Shown here: positions 26,884 to 41,526 of the stretch, piece after piece
Layout: every line of letters starts with the position of its first letter
Position numbering within the stretch: position 1 is the stretch's first letter
NCBI GenBank assembly: GCA_945878065.1
Contig: CAMDXA010000001.1
Location: 1-64,000 of the forward strand
Source: Bordetella parapertussis
GTDB taxonomy: Bacteria; Pseudomonadota; Gammaproteobacteria; Burkholderiales; Burkholderiaceae_C
Reading direction: 5' to 3'
DNA: 64,000 nt
The notes under the pieces: generated by a model
Database searches by the model: none
What the model was told of the DNA's origin: nothing
What the model saw: only the letters and a program-made list of their open reading frames with translations
Program-made: the position numbers and the translations under genes

Positions 26884-27696
26884 ATGACGATCACTTTCAA
26901 AGACGAACAAGGCATTGCAGGCATGCGGCTCGCAGGCAGACTGGCCTCTGAGGTGCTTGACTACCTCACACCGCATGTCCAGCCAGGTGTCACCACCAAT
27001 GCCTTGGACAAACTGGCGTTTGATTACATCACCCAAGTCCAACAAGCCATCCCGGCACCGCTCAATTACAACCCCAGCGGTCGCAACCCCTATCCCAAAT
27101 CTATTTGCACCTCTATCAATCATCAGGTGTGCCACGGTATTCCCAGCGACAAGGCCTTGAAAAAAGGCGACATAGTCAATATTGATATCACCGTCATCAA
27201 AGACGGTTGGCATGGCGACACCAGTCGCATGTTTATCGTGGGTGAAGGATCGATTGCGGCCAAGCGCTTGTGTCAATTGACCTATGACGCCATGTGGCAT
27301 GGCATTGTCAAGGTCAAACCGGGTGCGCGGTTGGGCGATATTGGCCACGCGATTCAAACTTTTGCCGAAGGCCAAGGTTTTTCTATCGTGCGTGAATTTT
27401 GTGGCCATGGCATTGGTCAGGTATTTCATGAAGACCCGCAAGTGCTGCATTACGGTAAGCCAGGCACGCTTGAGGAGCTCAAACCTGGCATGACCTTCAC
27501 CATAGAACCGATGGTCAATGCTGGTCGGCGCGATATCAAGGAAATGAGCGATGGGTGGACCATCATCACGCGCGACCATTCTTTGTCCGCACAGTGGGAA
27601 CACACCGTGCTGGTCACGCAAACAGGCTATGAAGTGCTGACTCTTTCTCACGGCAGCCCCCCGCCTCCTTCGTTTGTATCCACGCCAGCGTGCTGA
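26884..27696 (+). CDS. map: Type I methionine aminopeptidase
   Basis: A 270-residue metalloprotease that removes the initiator Met from new proteins. The five metal ligands are visible: Asp in [10 protein letters not shown], Asp in WHGDTSRMF, His in [10 protein letters not shown], Glu in TFTIEPMV and Glu in QWEHTVLV, together with the substrate-binding His of [10 protein letters not shown]. The length is normal, with a proline-rich tail ([12 protein letters not shown]) beyond the core. No Shine-Dalgarno precedes the ATG and a -10-like box ends seven bases before it. In many betaproteobacteria map follows rpsB/tsf or precedes glnD; here it precedes glnD by 3 bases. Confidence 0.96.
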   Translation: MTITFKDEQGIAGMRLAGRLASEVLDYLTPHVQPGVTTNALDKLAFDYITQVQQAIPAPLNYNPSGRNPYPKSICTSINHQVCHGIPSDKALKKGDIVNIDITVIKDGWHGDTSRMFIVGEGSIAAKRLCQLTYDAMWHGIVKVKPGARLGDIGHAIQTFAEGQGFSIVREFCGHGIGQVFHEDPQVLHYGKPGTLEELKPGMTFTIEPMVNAGRRDIKEMSDGWTIITRDHSLSAQWEHTVLVTQTGYEVLTLSHGSPPPPSFVSTPAC

Positions 27697-27699
27697 CCG

Positions 27700-30321
27700 G
27701 TGAGCATCACCTTTTCTGACTTCAGGCAACGCAAAACGGAGTTATTGAACCGTTGTGCTGCGACACAAAGTTTATCCAAGGCATCGCTCGTAAACCAACA
27801 TTTGAAACTGCTCAGCGACTTGTGTGACGACACATTGAAGTCCCTGTGGCTGCGTGCTGTTATGCCTGATAACTTCGCGCTGCTCGCGGTCGGTGGATAC
27901 GGCCGACAAGCCTTGTTTCCCTACTCTGATGTGGATGTGTTGGTACTGCTACCGGACGATGTTCGGTTAGATACGGATGAAGCGCTCAGATCCCGCGTAG
28001 AGGGCTTCATTGGCAGTTGCTGGGATGCAGGCTTGGAAATTGGCTCCAGCGTTCGTCAGTTGAACGAATGTTTGTCTGAGGCAGCGGCAGACATCACGGT
28101 ACAAACCGCCATGCTGGAATCACGCTTGTTGGTAGGCAACACTGACCTCATGAAGGCGTTCAGTGTGGCCTTCAAAAGCCAGCTCGATCCTCGCGCCTTT
28201 TTCACGGGCAAAACCTTGGAGATGCACCAGCGTCACAGCAAATTCGACAACTCGCCTTATTCGCTAGAACCCAATTGCAAAGAATCTCCCGGTGGCTTGC
28301 GTGATTTGCAAATGCTGTTGTGGTTGACCAAAGCCACTGGCTTGGGCGCTACTTGGCAAGACCTGAGCACTCGCGGAATGGTCACGGCCTTAGAAATGCG
28401 ACAACTCAAACGCAACGAAAACCTGTTGTCGTTGATTCGTTGGCGCCTGCACTGGTCGGCACACAGGCGTGAAGACCGGTTGGTGTTTGATTTGCAGTCA
28501 ACGCTTGCCATTGAACTGGGCTTGGCGGCGGACACGCAAGAGGCCAAGCGGGCTCGCGCCGCCAGTGAAGCCTTGATGAAGCACTATTACTGGGCCGCCA
28601 AAGCAGTCACCCAGCTCAACCAAATCATCCATCTGAATATCGAAGACTGGCTGTTTGACCAAGGCCAGGCACACCCGCCACGCCCATTGAACGAACGTTT
28701 TTTAGACAAATCCGGCATGCTTGAAGTGGTGGATGACGGTTTGTACCAGCGACAACCCTATGCGATTTTGGAAACGTTTTTGGTTTACCAAGAAACCATT
28801 GGCATCAAAGGTTTGTCTGCCCGCACCTTGCGAGCGCTTTATAACGCTCGCGGATTAATGAACGCGGCATTTCGACGCGACCCGGCCAACCGCGCCATGT
28901 TCATGCGCATATTACAAACGCCCCAAGGCATCACCCATGCCATGCGATTGATGAACCAGACCTCGGTGCTGGGTCGTTATTTGTGGGTGTTTCGGCGCAT
29001 CGTTGGACAAATGCAGCATGACTTATTTCATGTGTATACGGTTGACCAACACATTTTGATGGTGCTGCGCAATGTGCGCCGGTTTTTCATTGTGGAGCAT
29101 GCGCACGAATACCCGTTTTGTTCACAACTCGCGGCCGGCTGGGAACAGCCCTGGATTTTGTATGTGGCCGCGTTGTTTCACGACATTGCCAAAGGACGGG
29201 GCGGCGACCATTCTGATCTGGGTGCCAATGAGGTGCGGCTGTTTTGCCGCCAACACGGCATCGCCAAAGCCGATCAGCAGCTGATTGAATTTCTTGTCAG
29301 ACACCACTTGACCATGAGCCATGTGGCGCAAAAAGAGGATTTGAGCGATCCCGACGTCATCCGTGCATTTGCCAAGCGCGTGGGTAACGAACGCTATTTG
29401 CGCGCTCTGTATTTGTTGACCGTGGCCGATATTCGCGGCACCAGTCCCAAGGTATGGAATGCGTGGAAAGGCAAATTGTTGGAGGACCTGTACCGCGCCA
29501 GCGCGGCCGTGCTCGGTGGCCAGTCGCATGACCCGCATGCTGTCGTTGAAATGCGCAAACGTGAGGCCCTAGAAACACTCAATCTGTATGCCATGCCTTT
29601 TGAAGCGCAGAAAAATTTGTGGGACACCTTGGATGTGGGCTACTTCATGCGACACGAGGCGGCAGACATTGCATGGCATACCCGCCAACTCTCACGACCT
29701 CTGGCATTGGCCAAAGCGGCAGGACAAGCCGCCGGGGTCACGGTCAAAGCCCGCTTATCTCCTCTGGGTGAAGGCTTGCAAGTGATGGTCTACACGCCAG
29801 ACCAAACTGATTTGTTCGCGCGTATATGTGGGTACTTTGACCAGGCCGAGTTCAACATTCAAGACGCCAAAGTCCATACCGCAAAAAACGGTTATGCGCT
29901 CGACACCTTTCAAGTGGTCACACCGATGTTGAATGTGCATTACCGTGAACTCATCCCGATGGTGGAGAACGGTTTAAGAGAAGCGATTGAACACGGCGGG
30001 CCTTTGCACAAACCCCGACAAGGCGGACGCGTGTCTCGTCGGGTCAAAAGTTTTCCAGTCGCCCCGCGTGTGCGTTTGCAACCCGATGAGAAGGCTCAGC
30101 GTTGGTTGTTGAGTATTTCTGCCAGCGACCGTGCTGGATTGCTCTATGGCTTGGCGCAGGTGCTGGCACAACACCGCATCAATGTCTTGCTGGCAAAAGT
30201 CAGTACCTTAGGCGAACGGGTCGAAGATACTTTTCTGATCGATGGTGCCGCGCTGCAACACAACCGAACGCAAATTGATTTGGAAACGCAGTTGTTGGAT
30301 GTGCTGGTTGCAGGCGCTTGA
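27700..30321 (+). CDS. glnD: Bifunctional [protein-PII] uridylyltransferase/uridylyl-removing enzyme
   Basis: The 873-residue nitrogen-status sensor that uridylylates PII proteins when glutamine is low and removes UMP when it is high. The nucleotidyltransferase site GGYGRQALFPYSDVDV is at 65-80. The HD hydrolase motif FHDIAKGRGGDHSDLG is near 495, and two ACT domains occupy roughly the last 170 residues (RLSPLGEGLQVMVYTPDQ, and LLSISASDRAGLLYGLAQV). The start is GTG at 27700, only 3 bases after the map stop, without a clear ribosome site, so coupling to map is likely. It is convergent with the ROK kinase gene, 9 bases apart, with no terminator seen. Confidence 0.96.
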   Translation: MSITFSDFRQRKTELLNRCAATQSLSKASLVNQHLKLLSDLCDDTLKSLWLRAVMPDNFALLAVGGYGRQALFPYSDVDVLVLLPDDVRLDTDEALRSRVEGFIGSCWDAGLEIGSSVRQLNECLSEAAADITVQTAMLESRLLVGNTDLMKAFSVAFKSQLDPRAFFTGKTLEMHQRHSKFDNSPYSLEPNCKESPGGLRDLQMLLWLTKATGLGATWQDLSTRGMVTALEMRQLKRNENLLSLIRWRLHWSAHRREDRLVFDLQSTLAIELGLAADTQEAKRARAASEALMKHYYWAAKAVTQLNQIIHLNIEDWLFDQGQAHPPRPLNERFLDKSGMLEVVDDGLYQRQPYAILETFLVYQETIGIKGLSARTLRALYNARGLMNAAFRRDPANRAMFMRILQTPQGITHAMRLMNQTSVLGRYLWVFRRIVGQMQHDLFHVYTVDQHILMVLRNVRRFFIVEHAHEYPFCSQLAAGWEQPWILYVAALFHDIAKGRGGDHSDLGANEVRLFCRQHGIAKADQQLIEFLVRHHLTMSHVAQKEDLSDPDVIRAFAKRVGNERYLRALYLLTVADIRGTSPKVWNAWKGKLLEDLYRASAAVLGGQSHDPHAVVEMRKREALETLNLYAMPFEAQKNLWDTLDVGYFMRHEAADIAWHTRQLSRPLALAKAAGQAAGVTVKARLSPLGEGLQVMVYTPDQTDLFARICGYFDQAEFNIQDAKVHTAKNGYALDTFQVVTPMLNVHYRELIPMVENGLREAIEHGGPLHKPRQGGRVSRRVKSFPVAPRVRLQPDEKAQRWLLSISASDRAGLLYGLAQVLAQHRINVLLAKVSTLGERVEDTFLIDGAALQHNRTQIDLETQLLDVLVAGA

Positions 30322-30330
30322 ACCTGCACA

Positions 30331-34372
<4,042 letters not shown>

Positions 34373-34382
34373 CGCCGGACTT

Positions 34383-37300
34383 TCATTCGCTTTCAGCCAT
34401 GCTCACGGCAGCTTCCATGTCCACTGCCACAATGCGCGAGACACCTTGCTCTTGCATGGTCACTCCAATAAGTTGTTCTGCCATTTCCATGGCAATCTTA
34501 TTGTGCGAGATAAACAAGAACTGCGTCTCCTTGGACATGCTCGAAACAAGTTTGCTGTAGCGCTCTGTATTGGCGTCGTCCAAAGGCGCATCCACTTCAT
34601 CCAACAAGCAAAACGGTGCCGGATTGAGTTGAAAAATGGCGAATACCAGAGCAATGGCGGTGAGGGCTTTTTCGCCGCCAGAGAGCAAATAAATGGTTTG
34701 GTTCTTTTTGCCGGGGGGTTGCGCCATGACCTGAACGCCAGAGTCAAGAATTTCATCGCCAGTCATGACCAGTTTGGCCGTGCCACCACCGAACAACTCC
34801 GGGAACATGAGACCAAAATGGTGATTCACCGTGGCAAATGTGTCTGAGAGTAATTCACGGGTTTCGCCATCGATTTTTCGAATCGCATCTTCCAAGGTGC
34901 TGATGGCTTCGTTCAAGTCAGCCGATTGGGCATCCAGAAATTGCTTGCGTTCGCTGGCAGTTCCCAGTTCTTCCAAGGCCGCCAAATTAACCGCACCCAA
35001 GGACTGAATTTCTTTTTGTAACTTGTCAATTTCAGTTTGCAAACCATGAAGCTTGATGGATTCCGCAGCGATGGACGCCTCGATGGCTGTGGTGTCTGCT
35101 TCGGCTTCTTGTAAAAAACGGTCATATTGTTCGAAACCAATACGTGCCGCTTGTTCTTTGAGTTGCGCATCCACAATGCGTTGGCGCAATGGTTCAAGTT
35201 CGCGTTCGATACGAAGCCTGTCCTCATTGCTGGTGCGTAAGCGCGCTGTCAAATCATCATAGGAAGAACGTTTGGCTGCCAGAAGATTTTCGCGCTCCAA
35301 TTTGAGAGCCAAAGCGTCTTGCAACCCGGCTTGCGCGGCAGTGTCTGAAAGCGTGGCCAATTCAGCCTGTTGTTTTTGCAGTTCAGTGGCAAGTTGCTCA
35401 AGTTGTTGGGCGGCGGTATCGCGGGTACGTTGCAGCTCCTCGAGTTTGGCGCTGATGGTGCGCATTCCGAATTGGGCTTCCTGCAATTGACGTTCTGTGT
35501 CTCGCAGTTGTTCACGCGCCTGTTGCAACACTTGATCGCTTGCTTGGGCTGTGTCATTCAAACCTTCGTAACGCTCTTGGGTCTGGGCCAATTGCATATC
35601 CAGGCTTTCAAATTGTGCTTCTTGCGCCTGTGCCCGCTCATGCAAGCTAAGCAGTTGGGCTTGCAACTCAACGGTTTCATCGGCCAATTGACCTTGGCGT
35701 GATTTGATTTGCTCAGCCAATTGCTGGGCCTGCAGAAAATCAACATTCAATGCATGTGCACGGGCTTGGTTTTGGGTGGCATCTTGTCTTATTTGTGTGC
35801 GCTGTTGTGAAGCCTGTGTGGCTGCGGTTTCAGCACGGACGAGTTGCGTTCTTGCTTCGTCTGCCATCAACGATTGCGCGCGAATTTGTTTGTCTAGATT
35901 TTCTATTTCCTGCGCACGTGCCAGCAAGCCAGCTTGCTCTGTGTCTTGGGCATAAAAACTGACACTGTGCAAACCTACGGCATGACCCTCGGGCGTGAAA
36001 ATTTGCTGACCTGGTTGCAGCTTGCTACGTGATGACAGCGCTTCATCCAAACTGTCGGAAGTAAAGCAACCGGTCAACCAGTCGCCAAACAATCCCTGGA
36101 GGCTGGCGTCATTGAGTTTGAGTTGGTCAAACAACTTCGGCAACGGCGTGGAGGCAGTGGCAACCGATGAAACAGCGGGCGAATAGAAGCTCAACTTGGC
36201 CGATGGTGCGTCTTTAGAAAACGCTTTGACGGTATCCATTTTGGAGACTTCAAGTGCAGCCAGACGCTCGCGCAATGCCGATTCGAGTGCTTGTTCCCAA
36301 CCCGGGGTGACGTGCACACGGCTCCACAGGGGTTGCAAACTTTGTAAGCCGTGTTTATTCAGCCAGGGGCTGAGCCTTTCGTCGCTGCGCAATTTTTCTT
36401 GCAATGCCTTTAAGGCTTGTTGACGCGCTTGCAACTCGACCAACTTGGCAGCTTCATCATTGCTGTGTTGTTGTGCTGTTTTACGGGAAGATTCAATACC
36501 TTCGAGGGACGCCTCTAGGCTATCGAGTTGCGCCTGCGTCTGTGCAGACAGTTGCTCGGCCTGTGTGAGTTGTTGTTGCAATTGCGCCAGATGTTGCTCG
36601 TCTGGCGCATTCAGAGAACGGTGATCGGCTTCTAGTCGATCTAAACGCAGTTGCAATTGACGGGTTTGCTCTTGCAAGCCGGATTGCTCGGCAGCCAACA
36701 CTTTCATGTGTTGCTGTACTTGGTTGACTTGTTGCGATTGGTTTTGCAAGGCTTGCCGTGCGTTACTTGACTGCGCCTCTAATTCAGGAAGATGCGTTTG
36801 CTGCGTGCCGTGAACGCCTTGTAATTGGTGGATTTGCAGCTCAATGGCTGATTTATCTGCATGTAATTTTTCAGTGTCGGCAAGTGACTGAGCGGCTTGA
36901 GATGTCCATTGTTGGGTTTGGGTTTGGATTTGTACCAACCGGGCTTGCGCCCGCTCTCGGCCTTCCACCACAAAACGGATTTCAGCTTCTAAGCGGCCTA
37001 CTTCGGCACTGGCTTGGTACAACTGCCCTTGGGCTTGGTTGACTTGTTCGCCGGCTTCGTAATGGGCTTGGCGGATGGTTTCTACGCTGGATTCGACTTG
37101 TCTCAATTCAGCGGTTTTGGCTTCCAAGGAATTGGCCGCTTGTTCTGCTTGCTGATGCAAGTGGGTTTGCTCGCCCTGTGCTTCGGCACGCTTTAAAAAC
37201 CATTGTTGGTGCTGGCGCAGAGTGATGAGTTTTTGTAAGCCGTTGAATTTTTGCGCAACTTCAGCTTGTCGTTCGAGCTTTTCCAAATTGGCATTGAGTT

Positions 37301-37898
37301 CGCGCAATATGTCTTCAACACGGGTCAGATTTTCGCGTGTGTCGCTCAGGCGGTTTTCAGTTTCACGGCGGCGTTCTTTGTATTTGGAAACGCCCGCGGC
37401 TTCTTCCAAAAACAGCCGCAATTCTTCGGGCTTGGATTCAATGATTCGGCTGATGGTTCCTTGTCCGATGATGGCGTAGGCGCGCGGCCCCAAACCGGTT
37501 CCCAAAAATACGTCTTGTACATCACGTCGACGCACCGGTTGGTTGTTGATGTAGTAGCTGCTGTTGCCGTCGCGGGTCAATATGCGCTTGACCGCAATTT
37601 CTTCAAACTGGTTCCATTGACCACCCGCGCGGTGAGATTGGTTATCAAACACCAACTCCACACTGGCACGGCTGGCGGGTTTGCGTGTGTTGGTGCCATT
37701 GAAAATAACGTCTTGCATGGATTCACCGCGCAATTCGCTGGCTCGGCTTTCTCCCAGCACCCAACGCACAGCGTCAATGATGTTGGACTTGCCGCAGCCA
37801 TTGGGGCCGACGACACCCACAAGTTGTCCCGGTAACAAAAAGTTGGTGGCGTCGGCAAACGATTTGAAGCCAGACAACTTGATGGAATTAAGACGCAC
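34383..37898 (-). CDS. smc: Chromosome segregation ATPase Smc
   Basis: An 1171-residue SMC protein that organises and segregates the chromosome as a dimer with ScpA and ScpB. Walker A GPNGCGKSN is at 31-39, the signature YLLSGGEKALTAIALVFAIF near 1080 and Walker B CLLDEVDAPLDDAN near 1105. Between them run two long coiled coils rich in Gln, Ala and Leu (about 170-500 and 680-1020), interrupted by the hinge (about 510-650, LKFYSPA-like region with GLHSVSFYA). The start is GTG with AAGG seven bases ahead. It heads the smc-zipA-ligA-kinase run, 59 bases after the Hpt gene. Confidence 0.96.
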   Translation of the reverse strand: MRLNSIKLSGFKSFADATNFLLPGQLVGVVGPNGCGKSNIIDAVRWVLGESRASELRGESMQDVIFNGTNTRKPASRASVELVFDNQSHRAGGQWNQFEEIAVKRILTRDGNSSYYINNQPVRRRDVQDVFLGTGLGPRAYAIIGQGTISRIIESKPEELRLFLEEAAGVSKYKERRRETENRLSDTRENLTRVEDILRELNANLEKLERQAEVAQKFNGLQKLITLRQHQQWFLKRAEAQGEQTHLHQQAEQAANSLEAKTAELRQVESSVETIRQAHYEAGEQVNQAQGQLYQASAEVGRLEAEIRFVVEGRERAQARLVQIQTQTQQWTSQAAQSLADTEKLHADKSAIELQIHQLQGVHGTQQTHLPELEAQSSNARQALQNQSQQVNQVQQHMKVLAAEQSGLQEQTRQLQLRLDRLEADHRSLNAPDEQHLAQLQQQLTQAEQLSAQTQAQLDSLEASLEGIESSRKTAQQHSNDEAAKLVELQARQQALKALQEKLRSDERLSPWLNKHGLQSLQPLWSRVHVTPGWEQALESALRERLAALEVSKMDTVKAFSKDAPSAKLSFYSPAVSSVATASTPLPKLFDQLKLNDASLQGLFGDWLTGCFTSDSLDEALSSRSKLQPGQQIFTPEGHAVGLHSVSFYAQDTEQAGLLARAQEIENLDKQIRAQSLMADEARTQLVRAETAATQASQQRTQIRQDATQNQARAHALNVDFLQAQQLAEQIKSRQGQLADETVELQAQLLSLHERAQAQEAQFESLDMQLAQTQERYEGLNDTAQASDQVLQQAREQLRDTERQLQEAQFGMRTISAKLEELQRTRDTAAQQLEQLATELQKQQAELATLSDTAAQAGLQDALALKLERENLLAAKRSSYDDLTARLRTSNEDRLRIERELEPLRQRIVDAQLKEQAARIGFEQYDRFLQEAEADTTAIEASIAAESIKLHGLQTEIDKLQKEIQSLGAVNLAALEELGTASERKQFLDAQSADLNEAISTLEDAIRKIDGETRELLSDTFATVNHHFGLMFPELFGGGTAKLVMTGDEILDSGVQVMAQPPGKKNQTIYLLSGGEKALTAIALVFAIFQLNPAPFCLLDEVDAPLDDANTERYSKLVSSMSKETQFLFISHNKIAMEMAEQLIGVTMQEQGVSRIVAVDMEAAVSMAESE

Positions 37899-37957
37899 TG
37901 TTTACCTTTTTAATCAGAGAAAATATTTAATAGGGATCAAACAAACCACTAGGTTGT

Positions 37958-38308
37958 CTAAGATTTCGACAAGCGTTCGCGCCAATCGGTCAATTCATGT
38001 TGCATCTTGTTCAAGGACGGCAACAAGGCGTCTACCATGGTGTTGAGCTGGTCAGCGTTCGATTGCCGGGCTTTGGCCTCGATGTCAATCAATTCGTTGG
38101 CCAAAGTTTGTGTGCACAAAAAAGTCACATAACCTTTGAGCGTGTGAAACAGTCTCTGCAACTCAGTGGTGTCTGATTCGGTCCGCGCATTTTGCAGCGC
38201 TTGCAAGTCGTTTTGCAAACTAGACACGAAAGTATCAGCCAGATTCAGCATCTGCCCATTATCGGTGGCGAAATCGCTGGCTCTGGCAGTATCTAGGAAA
38301 ATATACAT
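37958..38308 (-). CDS. Orphan histidine phosphotransfer (Hpt) domain protein
   Basis: A 116-residue helical protein. LFHTLKGYVTFLCTQTLAN near residue 50 matches the Hpt motif, with the phospho-accepting His followed by Leu-Lys-Gly and a second helix ending ELIDIEAKAR. It would relay phosphate between a hybrid sensor kinase and a response regulator. No kinase or regulator lies in the window. Two starts are possible: ATG at 38308 (MYIFLDTARAS), used here, or ATG at 38329 (MADIIGAM), which has GGGGA ahead but overlaps the dapC start codon on the opposite strand. A structural role in place of phosphorelay cannot be excluded. Confidence 0.72.
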   Translation of the reverse strand: MYIFLDTARASDFATDNGQMLNLADTFVSSLQNDLQALQNARTESDTTELQRLFHTLKGYVTFLCTQTLANELIDIEAKARQSNADQLNTMVDALLPSLNKMQHELTDWRERLSKS

Positions 38309-38327
38309 GGCCCCGATAATATCAGCC

Positions 38328-39530
38328 ATGAATCCCCATCTATCTCGCCTTCACCCCTATCCATTTGAACGTTTACGCCACTTGTTGGCTGGCGTCCAAC
38401 CCAACCCGGATTACCGCCCCGTCAGCCTTGGCATCGGTGAACCCAGGCACGCCACCCCAGAATTGATCATTGATGCATTGAAAAAGCATCCTTCTGAATT
38501 AGCCACCTACCCAGCGACCGCCGGTTCGCTTGAATTCAGGCAGGCTTGCAGCGCTTGGCTCAAGCGCCGTTATGCGGTTAATGTCAATCCCGACACTGAG
38601 ATCTTGCCCGTCAACGGTTCTCGCGAAGCCTTGTTTGCGGTTGCACAAACCGTGTTGGAAGGCAACCCGCAAAGCGTCGTGGTGTCTCCCAATCCCTTTT
38701 ATCAAATTTACGAGGGCGCGGCTATTTTGGGAAACGCACGCATTCACTATGCCCCGAGCGTGCCAAACAAGAACTTTGCCGTGGACTGGGACAGTGTGTC
38801 AGACGCGATTTGGCACCACACACGCTTGTTGTTTGTGTGTTCGCCCGGCAACCCTACTGGTGCGGTAATGCCCTTGGAGGAATGGAAAAAATTGTTTGCG
38901 CTCAGTGACAAATACGGTTTTGTCATCGCTTCAGACGAGTGTTACAGCGAAATCTATTTCGGTAACTCGGCTCCTCTTGGCGGGCTACAAGCCGCGGTCT
39001 TATCAGGTCGATCAGATTTCAAGCAATTGGTGTCCTTTACCAGCCTCTCTAAGCGCAGCAATGTCCCGGGCTTGCGCAGTGGTTTTGTTGCGGGCGACGC
39101 CGCATGGATCGCGCCGTTTCTTCGCTACCGCACCTACCACGGCAGTGCCATGGGCGGTTTGGTGCAGCAAGCCAGCATTGCCGCATGGAATGACGAAGCG
39201 CATGTGGTGCAAAACCGTGCGTTGTACAAAGCCAAATTTGAGCAAGTCACTCCCCTGCTTTCACAGGTCATGGATGTTGCATTGCCGGATGCAGGTTTTT
39301 ATCTGTGGGCCGCAGTTCCCGGTGGCGACGATGAAGCTTTCGCACGCGATCTGTTCACTCAATACAATGTCACGGTGTTACCAGGTCGTTATTTGGCCCG
39401 CGAGGTCAATGGCATCAATCCCGGCCAAGGCCGTATCCGCATGGCATTGGTCGCACAACCCGAAGAGTGCCTTGAAGCGGCACGCCGTATTGTTCAATTT
39501 GTTCAAACCCACTATCCATCACCATCATGA
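38328..39530 (+). CDS. dapC: Succinyldiaminopimelate transaminase
   Basis: A 400-residue fold-type I PLP aminotransferase that forms N-succinyl-LL-2,6-diaminopimelate in the succinylase branch of lysine and peptidoglycan synthesis. It opens with [18 protein letters not shown], typical of DapC. NPGNPTGA-type motif [12 protein letters not shown], the segment [11 protein letters not shown] and the PLP lysine in [17 protein letters not shown] near 240 are present. The frame is open 54 codons upstream through the Hpt gene, but the ATG at 38328 fits homologues. Its stop overlaps dapD in ATGA. The gene order dapC-dapD-dapE confirms the role. Confidence 0.95.
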   Translation: MNPHLSRLHPYPFERLRHLLAGVQPNPDYRPVSLGIGEPRHATPELIIDALKKHPSELATYPATAGSLEFRQACSAWLKRRYAVNVNPDTEILPVNGSREALFAVAQTVLEGNPQSVVVSPNPFYQIYEGAAILGNARIHYAPSVPNKNFAVDWDSVSDAIWHHTRLLFVCSPGNPTGAVMPLEEWKKLFALSDKYGFVIASDECYSEIYFGNSAPLGGLQAAVLSGRSDFKQLVSFTSLSKRSNVPGLRSGFVAGDAAWIAPFLRYRTYHGSAMGGLVQQASIAAWNDEAHVVQNRALYKAKFEQVTPLLSQVMDVALPDAGFYLWAAVPGGDDEAFARDLFTQYNVTVLPGRYLAREVNGINPGQGRIRMALVAQPEECLEAARRIVQFVQTHYPSPS

Positions 39531-40351
39531 GCCAACAACTGCAATCCATCATCGACAACGCTTGGGAAAACCGTACCCAATACAGCCCTTCTTCTGCACC
39601 CAAAAAACTCATCGATGCGGTTGAGCATGTGATCGCAGAACTCAATGCTGGGCGTCTGCGCGTGGCCACACGCCAGTCAGTTGGTCAATGGACCACGCAC
39701 CAGTGGTTGAAAAAAGCTGTGTTGTTGTCATTCCGTCTCAAAGACAACCAAGTGGTGAAGGCTGGTGATTTGGGTTTTTACGACAAGGTGCAAACCAAGT
39801 TCTCCAATATGGATGAAGCGCAGATGAAAGCCAGTGGCGTGCGTGTGGTGCCACCTGCGGTGGCGCGGCGCGGCAGCTATATCGCCAAAGGTGCGATTTT
39901 GATGCCCAGCTATGTGAATATCGGCGCTTACGTAGATGAAAACACCATGGTCGACACTTGGGCCACTGTCGGCTCCTGTGCGCAAATCGGTAAAAACGTG
40001 CACCTCTCAGGTGGCGTCGGTATCGGCGGTGTGCTTGAACCCGTGCAAGCCAACCCGACCATCATCGAAGACAACTGTTTCATCGGTGCGCGTTCTGAAG
40101 TGGTCGAAGGGGTCATCATCGAAGAAAACTCGGTCATTTCTATGGGCGTGTATATCGGGCAAAGCACCAAAATTTACGACCGCGCCACCGGCGAAGTGAC
40201 CTATGGCCGCGTACCTGCAGGTTCGGTGGTGGTGTCTGGCAACTTGCCCAGTCCTGATGGCAAATACAGTTTGTACTGTGCGGTCATTGTTAAACGCGTT
40301 GATGCACAAACACGCGCCAAAACCAGCCTGAACGATTTGTTGCGCGACTGA
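39527..40351 (+). CDS. dapD: Tetrahydrodipicolinate N-succinyltransferase
   Basis: A 274-residue left-handed beta-helix acyltransferase that transfers succinyl from succinyl-CoA to tetrahydrodipicolinate. Hexapeptide repeats run through about 110-230 ([56 protein letters not shown]). [16 protein letters not shown] is the usual lead-in to the helix. The length equals that of Escherichia coli DapD. The start codon overlaps the dapC stop, and dapE begins 2 bases after its stop, so the three enzymes should be made together in the cytoplasm. Confidence 0.97.
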   Translation: MSQQLQSIIDNAWENRTQYSPSSAPKKLIDAVEHVIAELNAGRLRVATRQSVGQWTTHQWLKKAVLLSFRLKDNQVVKAGDLGFYDKVQTKFSNMDEAQMKASGVRVVPPAVARRGSYIAKGAILMPSYVNIGAYVDENTMVDTWATVGSCAQIGKNVHLSGGVGIGGVLEPVQANPTIIEDNCFIGARSEVVEGVIIEENSVISMGVYIGQSTKIYDRATGEVTYGRVPAGSVVVSGNLPSPDGKYSLYCAVIVKRVDAQTRAKTSLNDLLRD

Positions 40352-40353
40352 GC

Positions 40354-41526
40354 ATGTCGCAAACGCTTGACCTGGTTGAACAACTGATCGCCTGTCCTTC
40401 GGTCACGCCGCAGGACGCGCAATGTTTGTCATTGATTGAACAGCGCCTGACGCCGCTGGGGTTTGAGTGCGAACGCATGGACCAAGGCCCTGCAGATGGA
40501 TTGGTCAGTAACTTATGGGCGATCAAGCGCAGTGCAAATCCTCATGCCAAAACTTTGGTGTTTGCGGGCCACACTGATGTGGTACCGACTGGGCCATTGG
40601 ACAAGTGGCACAGCGACCCGTTCACACCCACACACCGCGATGGAAAATTGTTTGGTCGAGGGGCCAGCGATATGAAAACTTCCTTGGCGGCGATGGTGGT
40701 GGCCGCTGAGCATTTTTTCAACAAACACGAGCATGCATCTTTTTCACTGGCATTTTTATTGACCAGCGATGAAGAAGGACCTTCGGTGGATGGTACGGTC
40801 AAAGTGGTGGAAGCTTTGAAAGCGCGCGGGGAGCCTTTGCACTGGTGCATTGTGGGCGAGCCCACATCGGTACACCGCATCGGTGACATGGTGAAAAACG
40901 GCAGACGCGGTACGCTGAGTGGTAAGTTGCAGGTCAAAGGGATTCAAGGGCATATTGCCTACCCGCAACTCGCCCGTAACCCCGTGCACCAATTTGCCCC
41001 CGCACTGGCCGAGTTGGCCGCCATGGAATGGGACAAAGGCAATGCCTATTTTCAACCGACCAGTTGGCAAGTGAGCAATATTCACGCAGGAACAGGCGCC
41101 AATAATGTGATTCCTGGTGAAGTAAGAGTGCATTTCAATTTTCGTTTCAGCACTGAGTCAACCCCAGAGCAATTGATAAGCAGACTCGAAGAGGTTTTGC
41201 ATCGCCATCGTTTGGAGTTTGAGATAGAGTGGACCTTGGGTGGGTTGCCGTTCATCACCACGCCTGGTGAGTTGCTGGCGGTGGTGCAATCAGCCATCAC
41301 GCATTGCACCGGCATACACCCTGAGCTGTCCACCACAGGCGGCACCAGCGACGCGCGTTTCATTGCACAAATCTGTCCGCAAGTGATTGAATTTGGTCCG
41401 CCCAATGACAGCATCCACCAAATCAACGAATATGTGCGACTCACCGATATCGATACTTTGAAAAATATTTATTGCGACATTCTTGAACGATTGCAACACG
41501 ACTCACTAAGCACTGGCCGCGCATGA
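40354..41526 (+). CDS. dapE: Succinyl-diaminopimelate desuccinylase
   Basis: A 390-residue M20-family zinc amidohydrolase that releases succinate and LL-diaminopimelate. Metal-binding GHTDVVPTG is near residue 73, [16 protein letters not shown] carries the bridging Asp, [11 protein letters not shown] the catalytic Glu, CIVGEPTS another ligand Glu, and [11 protein letters not shown] the last His-site region; the terminal metal ligand His lies in [10 protein letters not shown]. All catalytic residues appear intact. Its stop overlaps prmB in ATGA. It is third in the dapC-dapD-dapE-prmB run. Confidence 0.97.
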   Translation: MSQTLDLVEQLIACPSVTPQDAQCLSLIEQRLTPLGFECERMDQGPADGLVSNLWAIKRSANPHAKTLVFAGHTDVVPTGPLDKWHSDPFTPTHRDGKLFGRGASDMKTSLAAMVVAAEHFFNKHEHASFSLAFLLTSDEEGPSVDGTVKVVEALKARGEPLHWCIVGEPTSVHRIGDMVKNGRRGTLSGKLQVKGIQGHIAYPQLARNPVHQFAPALAELAAMEWDKGNAYFQPTSWQVSNIHAGTGANNVIPGEVRVHFNFRFSTESTPEQLISRLEEVLHRHRLEFEIEWTLGGLPFITTPGELLAVVQSAITHCTGIHPELSTTGGTSDARFIAQICPQVIEFGPPNDSIHQINEYVRLTDIDTLKNIYCDILERLQHDSLSTGRA

